Origin: a virus
Reading direction: 5' to 3' (one strand)
Length of the DNA: 32,708 nucleotides
Virus record (IMG/VR): IMGVR_UViG_3300010885_027380
Span: 1-32,708 of that record
A model generated the notes under the pieces. It was not told the origin of the DNA and did no database searches. It was given only the letters and a program-made list of their open reading frames with translations. Shown piece by piece: positions 25,929-32,708 of this stretch (its first letter is position 1; each line of letters opens with the position of its first letter). Position numbers and translations under genes: made by a program.

Positions 25929-28406
25929 TTAGGTTAATGTAAATGTAGCATATACATCGTTTACGCTACCACCTGCATAACTAGCTACACCTGTGTAGCT
26001 GGTGCCTGGTACAATTTGATTGCCTTGCGATAACACCATAAACTCGCATTTTGCAGTTTTATTAGCAGTCAATGTCACAGCATTAGTACTGGTACCAGCA
26101 TTGTTATTGACCAGATTGCTGAATGTTAATGTTATACTGCCATTGTGTGTGTTCTTTACATAAAGAATAATTCTGCGACCTAATGGAAATCCTTTTGCGT
26201 AAGGAGTACCACCGCTGGAAATCACGTTATCAAAGTAGAATGTTGAGTTAACACCAGTTGCTAAAAATACTACGTTGTGTCCTGTTAAACCAAAGTCTAA
26301 ACCATACACGTTAGCACTAGTACCAGTTGCTACAGGAGGTACAAATGTAGAAACAATTGGCTTTTCACCAGGATTACCAATAACTGCCGTAGCAACTGCA
26401 ATAGTACTAGCAGCCGGGCCGTTGGTTATAAACTGAACAGTTGGAGGATATAAGTATCCTGATCCTGCATCAATAACAGTGATATACTGAATTGTACCAC
26501 TGGAAACGCTACAACTAGCAAGAGCTTGTCGTCCACCTGGCACATCTGGACGACTCAATACAATAGTTGGAGCAGAACCGTATCCTGAACCTGCGTTGGT
26601 CACAATAATCTGATTAACACAGCCCACTTGATGAATAGCACCCTGAGTAACCATACCACTGTAACCAATACTAGCATAAGCAGTAGCAGTTGATCCAATA
26701 TAAGTCAATCCAGCAGTACCGCCAGTTGGAAGTTGAGTTCCGTAAATATGTGTAGGTGCGCTGGTTCCTAGTGTTCCAGGATAGCTAACTTGGTAAAAGT
26801 TAAAAATTCCGCTACCAGCTGCCACTTTTATAAATGTAGTAGGTGTATTGCTTGGAGCAGTTGAAATAATACCGTTGGCACTAAGGTTACTTGTACTAGT
26901 ACTTTGAATAACAACCGATGTAGTAGTAGCGTAAATAACTTGGAATGTGCCGTTATAACCGTTAGGTAATCCTGACACAGATGTGTTAGAAATTACAATT
27001 GTTTGTCCAGGATAAAATGGAACAACACTAATACCGTTACCCAATGCACTGAACGAAATAGTCAAATAACCGTTTTTAATATTATCTGGCAATGTAGGAG
27101 TAACTGTAGCTGACACAGCAGTACTGCTGGCAAACACATATGGAATTCCCCATACTGCATTTTGATAGCTACTTGCTAGTTGGCAAGTACTACCGCTAAG
27201 ATACTGAGAAAAATACCAAGTACCGTTAGTTAAACCACCGTTGGCATTGCCAGTTAATCCTGATATTACAAGTGGTTGACCAACTTGCAAGTTAATGGTA
27301 CTGGCCATAGTTACAGTGGTAGTGTTCACGTTACTGATTGAAGTTACACCTGCTTGCGGAACTTGGCCGGTACCACTAGCACCGCTAGTAGCAATAACCT
27401 GAGGAATAGCACCAATACCAATTCCGTTAGCACCTACCCATAACTGAGTATTTCCTGTGTTTGGAACTGGATCGCTAACTGTAACAGTTGGCACGTTGGT
27501 ATAACCAGTACCTGGATTAACCACGTTGCTACCAACAATGTAGCCACTGCTAACCAAACCAGCACCAGTAACAAAGCTAGTGTTACCTGAACCACCCATT
27601 GTGGCACTGACTGTTGTGGTTGTACAACCAGTTACAGTCCAAGTACCGTTATAGCCAGTTGGAGTAACGTTACTTACATAAATTTGTTGACCAACAACGA
27701 ACGGTGGAAGAGACTGTGCGGCAAATGTTATTACACCGGTGTTAATAGCGGTAATGTTCAATACCGTGGTGTTCATAATAGGGCTAATTTGCGCAGGAGA
27801 ACCACCTAGTAGTTGCGGAGCACCGATTGCAAACTGCGGTTGAATTTGACCTCCAGCGTATGTTTGATACATATAGCCATAGCCGCTTAATGCGCCTGGG
27901 CTACTAGTACCATACTGCCAACTAACTGAACTTGAAGTACAGCTTGTAACAATCCATGTACCGTTGTATGCCGTTGGCGTTACACCAGTTACTACAACAT
28001 ATTGTCCTACGATAAAAGGAGGAACAGTTTGTGCTTGAAAACTCATAGTAACAATACCACCGCTCCACGCCACACTGGTAGTACCTACCAAGTTGTAATA
28101 GCCTCTATAGTCGCCGCCTAGTGTAGGAGCAACTAGTACGTTGTTTACGCTATAGCCATAAGGCATGTTTGTAAACTGACCACCAGTACTAACGTTGTGT
28201 TGGGCACCAATACCGCCCATTGTTTGAATTGCACCGGTATTTGAACTGAAACTAGGTGTCATTTCATCAAATACAACAGAACCTTTTAAGTTGCTGTTGG
28301 TGGATCTAATAACTAAGTTGTTGCCAGCCGTATCGCCACCTACAATTGGGAAGCCTGGATTTAGCTGGTTGGTATTAGTTACGCCGGATTGTGTTTGAGT
28401 CGTCAT
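25929..28406 (-). CDS. Modular tail structural protein, 825 aa
   Basis: GGAG eight bases upstream of the ATG sets the start. After an N-terminal region (LVIRSTNSNLKGSVVFDEMT near 31-50) the protein is a string of small beta modules: GYNG modules at about 113-163, 217-270 and 447-501, a related VGQPLVISG module near 376-420, and GSGY motifs near 299, 606 and 649. The C-terminal ~130 residues (LGRRIILYVKNTHNGSITLT) look like a compact beta domain found at the ends of phage structural proteins. It has no visible catalytic motif. Unlike the other adhesin-like genes it is on the minus strand, downstream of the 102-residue gene. A tail or fibre role is inferred from shared modules. Confidence 0.8.
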   Translation of the reverse strand: MTTQTQSGVTNTNQLNPGFPIVGGDTAGNNLVIRSTNSNLKGSVVFDEMTPSFSSNTGAIQTMGGIGAQHNVSTGGQFTNMPYGYSVNNVLVAPTLGGDYRGYYNLVGTTSVAWSGGIVTMSFQAQTVPPFIVGQYVVVTGVTPTAYNGTWIVTSCTSSSVSWQYGTSSPGALSGYGYMYQTYAGGQIQPQFAIGAPQLLGGSPAQISPIMNTTVLNITAINTGVITFAAQSLPPFVVGQQIYVSNVTPTGYNGTWTVTGCTTTTVSATMGGSGNTSFVTGAGLVSSGYIVGSNVVNPGTGYTNVPTVTVSDPVPNTGNTQLWVGANGIGIGAIPQVIATSGASGTGQVPQAGVTSISNVNTTTVTMASTINLQVGQPLVISGLTGNANGGLTNGTWYFSQYLSGSTCQLASSYQNAVWGIPYVFASSTAVSATVTPTLPDNIKNGYLTISFSALGNGISVVPFYPGQTIVISNTSVSGLPNGYNGTFQVIYATTTSVVIQSTSTSNLSANGIISTAPSNTPTTFIKVAAGSGIFNFYQVSYPGTLGTSAPTHIYGTQLPTGGTAGLTYIGSTATAYASIGYSGMVTQGAIHQVGCVNQIIVTNAGSGYGSAPTIVLSRPDVPGGRQALASCSVSSGTIQYITVIDAGSGYLYPPTVQFITNGPAASTIAVATAVIGNPGEKPIVSTFVPPVATGTSANVYGLDFGLTGHNVVFLATGVNSTFYFDNVISSGGTPYAKGFPLGRRIILYVKNTHNGSITLTFSNLVNNNAGTSTNAVTLTANKTAKCEFMVLSQGNQIVPGTSYTGVASYAGGSVNDVYATFTLT
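26427..26633 (-). repeat. GSGY-type glycine module
   Basis: It encodes VNQIIVTNAGSGYGSAPTIV followed by IQYITVIDAGSGYLYPPTVQ, the double half-repeat seen also at 16981-17199 and 24610-24831. Confidence 0.65.
26904..27068 (-). repeat. GYNG module, copy 6
   Basis: It encodes a variant with PFYPGQTIVISN, then PNGYNGTFQVIYATTTSVVI. It is more diverged than the others but keeps the PF..G, GYNG and TT.V landmarks. Confidence 0.6.
27597..27758 (-). repeat. GYNG module, copy 5
   Basis: It encodes VITFAAQSLPPFVVGQQIYV, then TPTGYNGTWTVTGCTTTTVS, closely matching copy 4 in the same gene and copy 1 in the 339-residue protein. Confidence 0.7.
27918..28070 (-). repeat. GYNG module, copy 4
   Basis: It encodes VTMSFQAQTVPPFIVGQYVV, then TPTAYNGTWIVTSCTSSSVS. 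GYNG is changed to AYNG here. Confidence 0.7.
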
Positions 28407-28429
28407 TTAAGAATCTCCGCTTATTGCTA

Positions 28430-28738
28430 TTATTTAGCCGAATCTTGCATAACTTCTTCCACATGAGTGTTAGGAGCATGGGCTAACATCCAAGACTCCA
28501 TGTTTACTTTAGCTTCGCGCACACGATCTTGAGCAGCCACGTGGTCTAGATGCGTACCTGACTCAGTTTTTTTAATAAGTCCGGCGGTGGTATTATCAAA
28601 ATCCTCTATAGCTATTTGCAACTTATCAAACAATTCTTGTCCTTCAGTTGCTATTTCGTCCGATTGACCTTGTATTCCCAGTGCAAATCGTTTACAATCA
28701 AGTTTGTACCGATCTAAATCTTGTATTCTTGAGAACAT
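28430..28738 (-). CDS. Small helical protein of unknown function, 102 aa
   Basis: Two in-frame ATGs lie six bases apart (28744 and 28738). GGAG is only two bases from the first but eight from the second, so I prefer 28738. The protein is charged and looks helical (RIQDLDRYKLDCKRFALGIQ, then ELFDKLQIAIEDFDNTTAGL and ESWMLAHAPNTHVEEVM), with no membrane segment. Its stop overlaps a CTAAATA motif, and the 825-residue tail gene starts 23 bases on. It may be an assembly or tail-accessory protein; the family is not recognised. Confidence 0.7.
   Translation of the reverse strand: MFSRIQDLDRYKLDCKRFALGIQGQSDEIATEGQELFDKLQIAIEDFDNTTAGLIKKTESGTHLDHVAAQDRVREAKVNMESWMLAHAPNTHVEEVMQDSAK
28431..28437 (-). 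promoter_or_regulatory. T4-late-like promoter motif CTAAATA
   Basis: It overlaps the last codons of the 102-residue gene (GCT AAA TAA) and lies 24 bases upstream of the ATG of the 825-residue gene. It fits a late promoter for that gene. Confidence 0.4.
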
Positions 28739-28744
28739 AAACAT

Positions 28745-28806
28745 AACTCCATTTTATAGTATACTTATTTTAGATCTAGTTAAATAGTTGCAACCCTGGA
28801 GAGCAC
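28745..28806. promoter_or_regulatory. Divergent intergenic region
   Basis: This spacer of about 62 bases separates two divergent genes. It holds three short perfect palindromes: agtatact (28758-28765), tagatcta (28771-28778) and gttgcaac (28787-28794). The minus-strand reading gives TATACTATAAAATGG just before the ribosome site, a possible promoter; the plus-strand TTAAATA at 28780-28786 could serve the acidic gene. The palindromes could be protein-binding sites but are short enough to be chance. Confidence 0.4.
28780..28786 (+). promoter_or_regulatory. T4-late-like motif TTAAATA
   Basis: It lies 20 bases upstream of the acidic gene start, ahead of GGAG (28798-28801). It differs from the T4 consensus at its first bases, so an early or middle promoter elsewhere in this spacer is equally possible. 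Confidence 0.3.
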
Positions 28807-29280
28807 ATGAACACAGATAATATAGAAATCAATGATTGGAAAGAAGAGCTAGAGGAAAAAGACATTATTTCCACAGCATGGCAAGCTGAGTTTTTTGGCC
28901 CGGATGAAAAAATTGAAAACGAAGAAGAGTTAGCCGAGTACAATGTACATGTAATTTACAAAAATTCTAAAAGTTTCACTTGGTATTATCCACAAATTAA
29001 ATCAGCACTGCTATCCGATGCTGTGAAAGAATTTGTAGAGTTTAATGGAATTACTGATGCAACCGCAGACGATATTGAAGAATTAAAAGCATTTTTCTTT
29101 CACTATATACGATTTGTTCAGTTCGATGTGGATCTCGAATCCGACGGCCCAACTGAATTTGAACCTGAAGGTATTAATGAAGAATTCGGCGATGAAGACT
29201 TAGAAGATATTGTTGACGAGTTAAAAGAAGCCGGAATGGAAGACAAGTTTGGCGACGCAAACAAGCCACAACTACATTAA
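28807..29280 (+). CDS. Very acidic protein of unknown function, 157 aa
   Basis: GGAG five bases upstream sets the start. By hand count about 44 of 157 residues are Asp or Glu against about 12 Lys/Arg, a strong net negative charge. Acidic clusters flank a more ordered aromatic middle (HVIYKNSKSFTWYYPQIKSA, then FFFHYIRFVQFDV). The C-terminal part (EEFGDEDLEDIVDELKEAG) looks helical. It is the only plus-strand gene in the minus-strand neck block and its last nine bases overlap the NUDIX gene tail-to-tail. Acidic phage proteins include DNA mimics and inhibitors of host factors, but I see no specific match, so no function is assigned. Confidence 0.75.
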   Translation: MNTDNIEINDWKEELEEKDIISTAWQAEFFGPDEKIENEEELAEYNVHVIYKNSKSFTWYYPQIKSALLSDAVKEFVEFNGITDATADDIEELKAFFFHYIRFVQFDVDLESDGPTEFEPEGINEEFGDEDLEDIVDELKEAGMEDKFGDANKPQLH

Positions 29281-29721
29281 ATCAACTACATCAAAGACTG
29301 TTTGTAATTTAGTACGAATAGTCTTTGAACTAAAACTATTGCGCAATCCTTGATGTAAGGGTTTAGGAGCACGATCTACAGTACTCCATGCCCATGCACT
29401 ATGCTCATCGCTTAGTATAGGAACAAACTCAGTTTCTATGACACACAAATATGTATGAAAATTAAAGACTCTATCATTACTAACAAATGTTTCTAATGGT
29501 AGAGTTTTTATTATTTTAGGAATACTTCCTATTTCTTCAGTAATTTCACGTTGTAAACCTTGCCATGGAGTTTCTCCTATGACATTTGTACCACCTACTA
29601 GCCCCCAAGTACCGGCGTGTTTACCTTCTGCTTTTTGTAGCAAGAGAAATCTGCCTGTAGTTTTTGCATAAAACAATGCACCGCTACAAACAATAGGGTC
29701 TTTTATAGTACTAGTTTCCAT
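29272..29721 (-). CDS. NUDIX hydrolase, 149 aa
   Basis: Residues 44-66 form the Nudix box GX5EX7REUXEEXG: G44, E50, R58, E59, E62, E63 and G65 are all present, with Ser at the final hydrophobic place. Upstream is RFLLLQKAEGKHAGTWGLVG, the usual strand and substrate loop. Length is typical of the family, which hydrolyses nucleoside diphosphates linked to another group; the exact substrate cannot be read from the sequence. The gene overlaps the end of gp15 by 19 bases on the same strand, so translation is probably coupled, and it converges with the acidic gene. T4 has a Nudix hydrolase (nudE), but not next to gene 15. Confidence 0.92.
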   Translation of the reverse strand: METSTIKDPIVCSGALFYAKTTGRFLLLQKAEGKHAGTWGLVGGTNVIGETPWQGLQREITEEIGSIPKIIKTLPLETFVSNDRVFNFHTYLCVIETEFVPILSDEHSAWAWSTVDRAPKPLHQGLRNSFSSKTIRTKLQTVFDVVDLM

Positions 29722-31184
29722 TGATCTGCCGTATATTCACCTTCGTAGCTCTTGACCCAGGAAACTCCGTTCCATAAGTATTGAACTCCAGTGTATATAT
29801 TCGTTTGCCAGACCATGGTCTCGGTAAAGTGACTGTGCGAAAACACCACACGCCACGCAGAGCCAGTCCACTCTATGATATCGTTAGCATAGGCCACTAG
29901 TGTGCCCCATTCTGTTGCAGGATGAGTGTTGTTAATATTGCCTATATCATCTACTAACAAGTAACGTGTTCCTGCACTAACCTCACCTGGATTATAGGTT
30001 AACGGATTAATAATAGCATCAAATGTTCCTGTACTATTAGGTCTGTAACTACCAGCGGCATCGTATCCAACAGCAGTATCAATTTTACCAGTGCTGTCAA
30101 TACCGGTATTGCTAGACAATGAATCTGGGTTCCAATTAACACTTAGTTTAGTTTCATCTAGTGGATTAATTGCAAATGTACCTACTACATAACTGCCATT
30201 CGGCTGTTCTAAATATATCATACTGCTACCAGCAACATAAGTACCACCGCTATTAATTAAAAATTCTTGCCAGCTTAGTGGAACTCCTTGGCGAACTGGA
30301 GCAGGATCTGGAGTTGGTTCGTTTGGATAAACGCTTTCATGTGGATTCAGCAATAATACACTAGATCCCATAACTTCAATATTATTATTCCCAGCAACCG
30401 TAACAATTTTTTCTAGCATCGTGCTGAGAGTGGTAGTAGGAGGAGTAGGATCGCTACCCAATCCGTCAATATAAGTTCCGCTAGTAGTAGATCCTTGTTG
30501 AATACTTGTAATAATTTTTGTAATAACACCAAGATGTTTTACTTTTGCAGGCGGGCTAATCCATACAGGACTATCTACAGTAATTGTAGCAACGCTAATT
30601 GGAGTGTCGTTGCCTACCGGAACTGTACGACTATCCCAAGCAATATCATTCAAATTTAATACACTTAAACTGGTCCAATCAATATAGTTGTCAGTAGTTT
30701 GTAGTTCTAAACTAGGATTAAACAAGACTAATATTTGTTCTAATAATTGCAATTTTTGTTCAGTGCTAGCAGTCCAAATGTCTACTTTCATAGTAAGTTT
30801 GAACGGAGTTGGCATTAATCGCTCAACGGTATAGTTTCTACCGTTATCTTGATTGTAAATTATTTCACCGTATGTTGGGCTACCTGGTACGCTATCTACT
30901 TGTGTTCCACGTTCTCTAACATGAATTTTACCTACATAACTAGAATCAGACAATCTTTCACGGTCCAATGCAAATGAGCTAACATACACACTAATACGCG
31001 GTATGCTGTTAACTTTGTTTTCGCTGTTTTGTCTAATAATGCTGGCCACTTGACGATCGGCATCGCCGTACATGACTGGAACACGCACTAATGTACCGTC
31101 GCCGTACTTGACTACAAAATTACTAAACACACGAATAGTTTGTGTGATGTAACGTCTTACTTGCCCGTCATAAAAAAATTCCAT
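29703..31184 (-). CDS. 15: Tail sheath stabiliser and completion protein, gp15-like, 493 aa
   Basis: The start overlaps the gp14 stop (TAATG). The N-terminus EFFYDGQVRRYITQTIRVFS, the segment LVRVPVMYGDADR, and the region MPTPFKLTMKVDIWTASTEQ followed by KLQLLEQILVLFNP match the layout of T4 gp15 (YFYN...RRY, IRVPI.YA, P.PIKM.YELSIFTRYEDDM, QIVEQILPYFQP). PVWISPPAKVK near 208-218 corresponds to the T4 'W.YPP' strand. gp15 forms a ring at the top of the tail that caps the sheath and tube and joins the neck. At 493 residues it is far longer than T4 gp15 (272); the extra C-terminal part ends with WTGSAWRVVFSHSHF and a Trp-rich YLWNGVSWVKSYEGEY. Confidence 0.88.
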   Translation of the reverse strand: MEFFYDGQVRRYITQTIRVFSNFVVKYGDGTLVRVPVMYGDADRQVASIIRQNSENKVNSIPRISVYVSSFALDRERLSDSSYVGKIHVRERGTQVDSVPGSPTYGEIIYNQDNGRNYTVERLMPTPFKLTMKVDIWTASTEQKLQLLEQILVLFNPSLELQTTDNYIDWTSLSVLNLNDIAWDSRTVPVGNDTPISVATITVDSPVWISPPAKVKHLGVITKIITSIQQGSTTSGTYIDGLGSDPTPPTTTLSTMLEKIVTVAGNNNIEVMGSSVLLLNPHESVYPNEPTPDPAPVRQGVPLSWQEFLINSGGTYVAGSSMIYLEQPNGSYVVGTFAINPLDETKLSVNWNPDSLSSNTGIDSTGKIDTAVGYDAAGSYRPNSTGTFDAIINPLTYNPGEVSAGTRYLLVDDIGNINNTHPATEWGTLVAYANDIIEWTGSAWRVVFSHSHFTETMVWQTNIYTGVQYLWNGVSWVKSYEGEYTADQWKLVL

Positions 31185-32668
31185 TATAAATCTGCCCTTG
31201 GTCTAAGTGCTTTGCTAAGTCCTTGTTTTTCAGCTACTCTACTGTTGTAGAATGTGATATTCCATTGACCTGCAAACGGTATTGTTTGTTGTACTGTGTT
31301 AATGACTGGTAATGTAATACGTAATTTGGTACTAGCTATGCCATTCAACGGATTTACATTGGTGTATGTACTTAACATTGTAGGATATGTTGCAACTGTA
31401 AATTGCAATGTGTTTGTTTCAAATTTAAGCACCAGGTACAATCCAGTGACTGTTGGATCAATAGTAGTGTCAATAACACTTTGTCCAACAGTAAGTGTAA
31501 TATAATCAGAAGTTATATTAGTAGTTGGAGGATTTGCAACAACAGCTTCAAAATATGTATAGTTATCGTTGTTAATGAATCCTGTTTTTAGTGTATTTCT
31601 AGTATCGTTATTGGTCATGTTCATACGTACTGAATCTTCTACAGCGATCCATGCACTACTTTTAATGTCAAACTTATAAAGTCTATTAGGTAAAAAATCT
31701 ACACGCAAAAAGAAATCATTATCTTGTGGGTTAGTGGGAAATTGGATACCAAATCCAAAATCATATCCATTATCTGGAAATCCGTTACCTAACAAATAGC
31801 CTGTATATCCGCTACGTTGCGGAACACTATTAACACTTGCGGCATTGGTGCTAGTACTGCCACTGCTGGCCAGCGTTGCGGCAGTGTCTGCTGTTTGTAA
31901 TATTGGCTTGCCTGTATCAGCATCGGCCGCTAGTGTGTAAAATTGTCTAGTTTCATAACCACTCTTTGGAGCGTCAATTTCTGCTTGTTGAACAATAGCG
32001 TCATTAATAGCAAGTTCTTTGCCGTGCATACTTAATAAATCTCGTAGAGTTTTACCACTTGCATCTGCATCGCCATTGGCATCTTTGGCCGGCTGATCAA
32101 ATATATCGGCAAATTGCTGGCTATCTGTAATCTTCTTAATTTTTAATCTGTATAGATGCGGATACCACGTAGCACTAAATCCTTCACTAGCACGGCCTAC
32201 ATCTTCAATAACATAATATCTTGGTAAACTAACGTCATAATCATTTAACGCAAAATCATCACGCAAGTGTGGAAGTTCTATCACATCTCCGCTAATAGGT
32301 TTGCGGCCAATGTAATGAATAAAATCATTAATATGTACAGTCATGTACAAAGTGTCGTTATCAATAAACAAGCCAAATTGACTTAGGTTAAAGTCCACAT
32401 TTTGTACATTATAAATTCCACGAATTCTGTAGATTTGACTGTCGTAAGCTCTGTCACGATTTTCTAAGAATAGCAAATCTTGTATGTTTGCCACGTTTTG
32501 TGTGGCGTATACAGGCTGATCTCCTGTGCCGCTAGTGGGGTTTTTAGGACCCATGTACTTGTGCAGGTACACATCAGTGCCCCCAACTTGGAACATTTCG
32601 CTGGCTTGACGATCTATAAACTTATAGTCGAAGCCTTTTTCTGGTTTGAATAAGGATAAACGTGGCAT
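31184..32668 (-). CDS. 14: Neck protein, gp14-like, 494 aa
   Basis: Key segments are FKPEKGFDYKFIDRQASEMF, VGGTDVYLHKYMGP, DLLFLENRDRAYD, and FGLFIDNDTLYMTVHINDFI followed by HYIGRKPISGDVIELPH. The last matches the T4 gp14 pattern FGMQVQDEVTLSINPNLF...GKEPKEGDLIYFPM, and the order gp14 then gp15 is the T4 order. In T4, gp13 and gp14 form the neck that joins head to tail. The protein is almost twice the T4 length (256). There is no Shine-Dalgarno before the ATG; instead ATAAATA lies five bases upstream. The frame stays open to the window edge, so a start outside cannot be fully excluded, but MPRLSLFKPEK looks a natural N-terminus. Confidence 0.78.
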   Translation of the reverse strand: MPRLSLFKPEKGFDYKFIDRQASEMFQVGGTDVYLHKYMGPKNPTSGTGDQPVYATQNVANIQDLLFLENRDRAYDSQIYRIRGIYNVQNVDFNLSQFGLFIDNDTLYMTVHINDFIHYIGRKPISGDVIELPHLRDDFALNDYDVSLPRYYVIEDVGRASEGFSATWYPHLYRLKIKKITDSQQFADIFDQPAKDANGDADASGKTLRDLLSMHGKELAINDAIVQQAEIDAPKSGYETRQFYTLAADADTGKPILQTADTAATLASSGSTSTNAASVNSVPQRSGYTGYLLGNGFPDNGYDFGFGIQFPTNPQDNDFFLRVDFLPNRLYKFDIKSSAWIAVEDSVRMNMTNNDTRNTLKTGFINNDNYTYFEAVVANPPTTNITSDYITLTVGQSVIDTTIDPTVTGLYLVLKFETNTLQFTVATYPTMLSTYTNVNPLNGIASTKLRITLPVINTVQQTIPFAGQWNITFYNSRVAEKQGLSKALRPRADL

Positions 32669-32673
32669 AATAG

Positions 32674-32680
32674 TATTTAT
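32674..32680 (-). promoter_or_regulatory. T4-late-like promoter motif ATAAATA directly before gp14
   Basis: On the minus strand it reads CATAAATACTATTATG, with only five bases between the motif and the gp14 start codon. In T4 late promoters the TATAAATA box spans about -13 to -6, so +1 would fall on the A of the ATG. It is preceded by the inverted repeat gtaaga-gtta-tcttac. Confidence 0.5.
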
Positions 32681-32681
32681 G

Positions 32682-32708
32682 GTAAGATAACTCTTACATT
32701 GTAAGATA
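32682..32708. repeat. Direct and inverted repeats upstream of gp14
   Basis: GTAAGATA occurs at 32682-32689 and again at 32701-32708, with the inverted TCTTAC at 32692-32697 between them. Either flanking copy can pair with the central one to form a 6-bp hairpin. The array abuts the ATAAATA motif. The window ends here, so its full extent is not visible. Confidence 0.5.

Noticed and set aside
29272-29280. Terminator between the acidic gene and the NUDIX gene
   Set aside because: The genes overlap and no hairpin with a T-run is visible around the junction.
1-32708. CRISPR arrays, tRNA genes, insertion sequences, integrase or lysogeny genes
   Set aside because: I looked on both strands and found no regular repeat-spacer pattern, no cloverleaf-like segment, and no transposase or integrase motif.

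Overview
This window is a virion-structural region of a T4-like contractile-tailed phage genome, most like those of aquatic T4-likes (cyanophages, pelagiphages and relatives). The anchors are on the minus strand at the right end: a neck protein of the gp14 type (31184-32668) followed by a tail sheath stabiliser/completion protein of the gp15 type (29703-31184). The 1671-residue protein at 20791-25806 is also of a kind typical of marine T4-like phages. Base composition is moderately AT-rich, and tight spacing, TAATG stop/start overlaps and AAGGA-type ribosome sites are typical of such a phage. The host cannot be read from this sequence.

Layout. 1-123 is the tail end of a structural gene closed by a UUCG-loop hairpin. 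161-6559 holds seven plus-strand genes for fibre-like and small beta-rich structural proteins; it includes a duplicated fibre + small-protein pair and two paralogous 'GRISGPLL' fibres, one with an inserted galactose-binding-like domain. 6605-19032 holds four large tail proteins that share one N-terminal module and carry further carbohydrate-binding-like repeats. The first has a beta-helix-like centre. The next three each end in an RCC1-type beta-propeller, and a 132-residue protein lies between the second and third of those. 19052-25806 holds a fibre with classic phage-fibre repeats and the 1671-residue virion protein. Two terminator hairpins (25825-25913) separate this from the minus-strand block: an 825-residue tail protein, a 102-residue protein, then (reading back up) a NUDIX hydrolase, gp15 and gp14. 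A very acidic 157-residue plus-strand gene (28807-29280) sits inside that block.

How the genes fit together. gp14 and gp15 build the neck and cap the tail. Most of the rest looks like the outer adhesive apparatus: fibres, beta-propellers and glycan-binding-like modules that probably decide which cell surface is recognised. The strongest signal is modular evolution. At least two small beta modules (a 'GYNG' module and a 'GSGY' module) recur in several unrelated structural proteins, several times nested inside carbohydrate-binding-like repeats. The 3950-base gene at 6605-10555 also changes leucine codon choice sharply along its length. Repeated TAAATA-type motifs in spacers resemble T4 late promoters, and one is placed so that gp14 mRNA could be leaderless.
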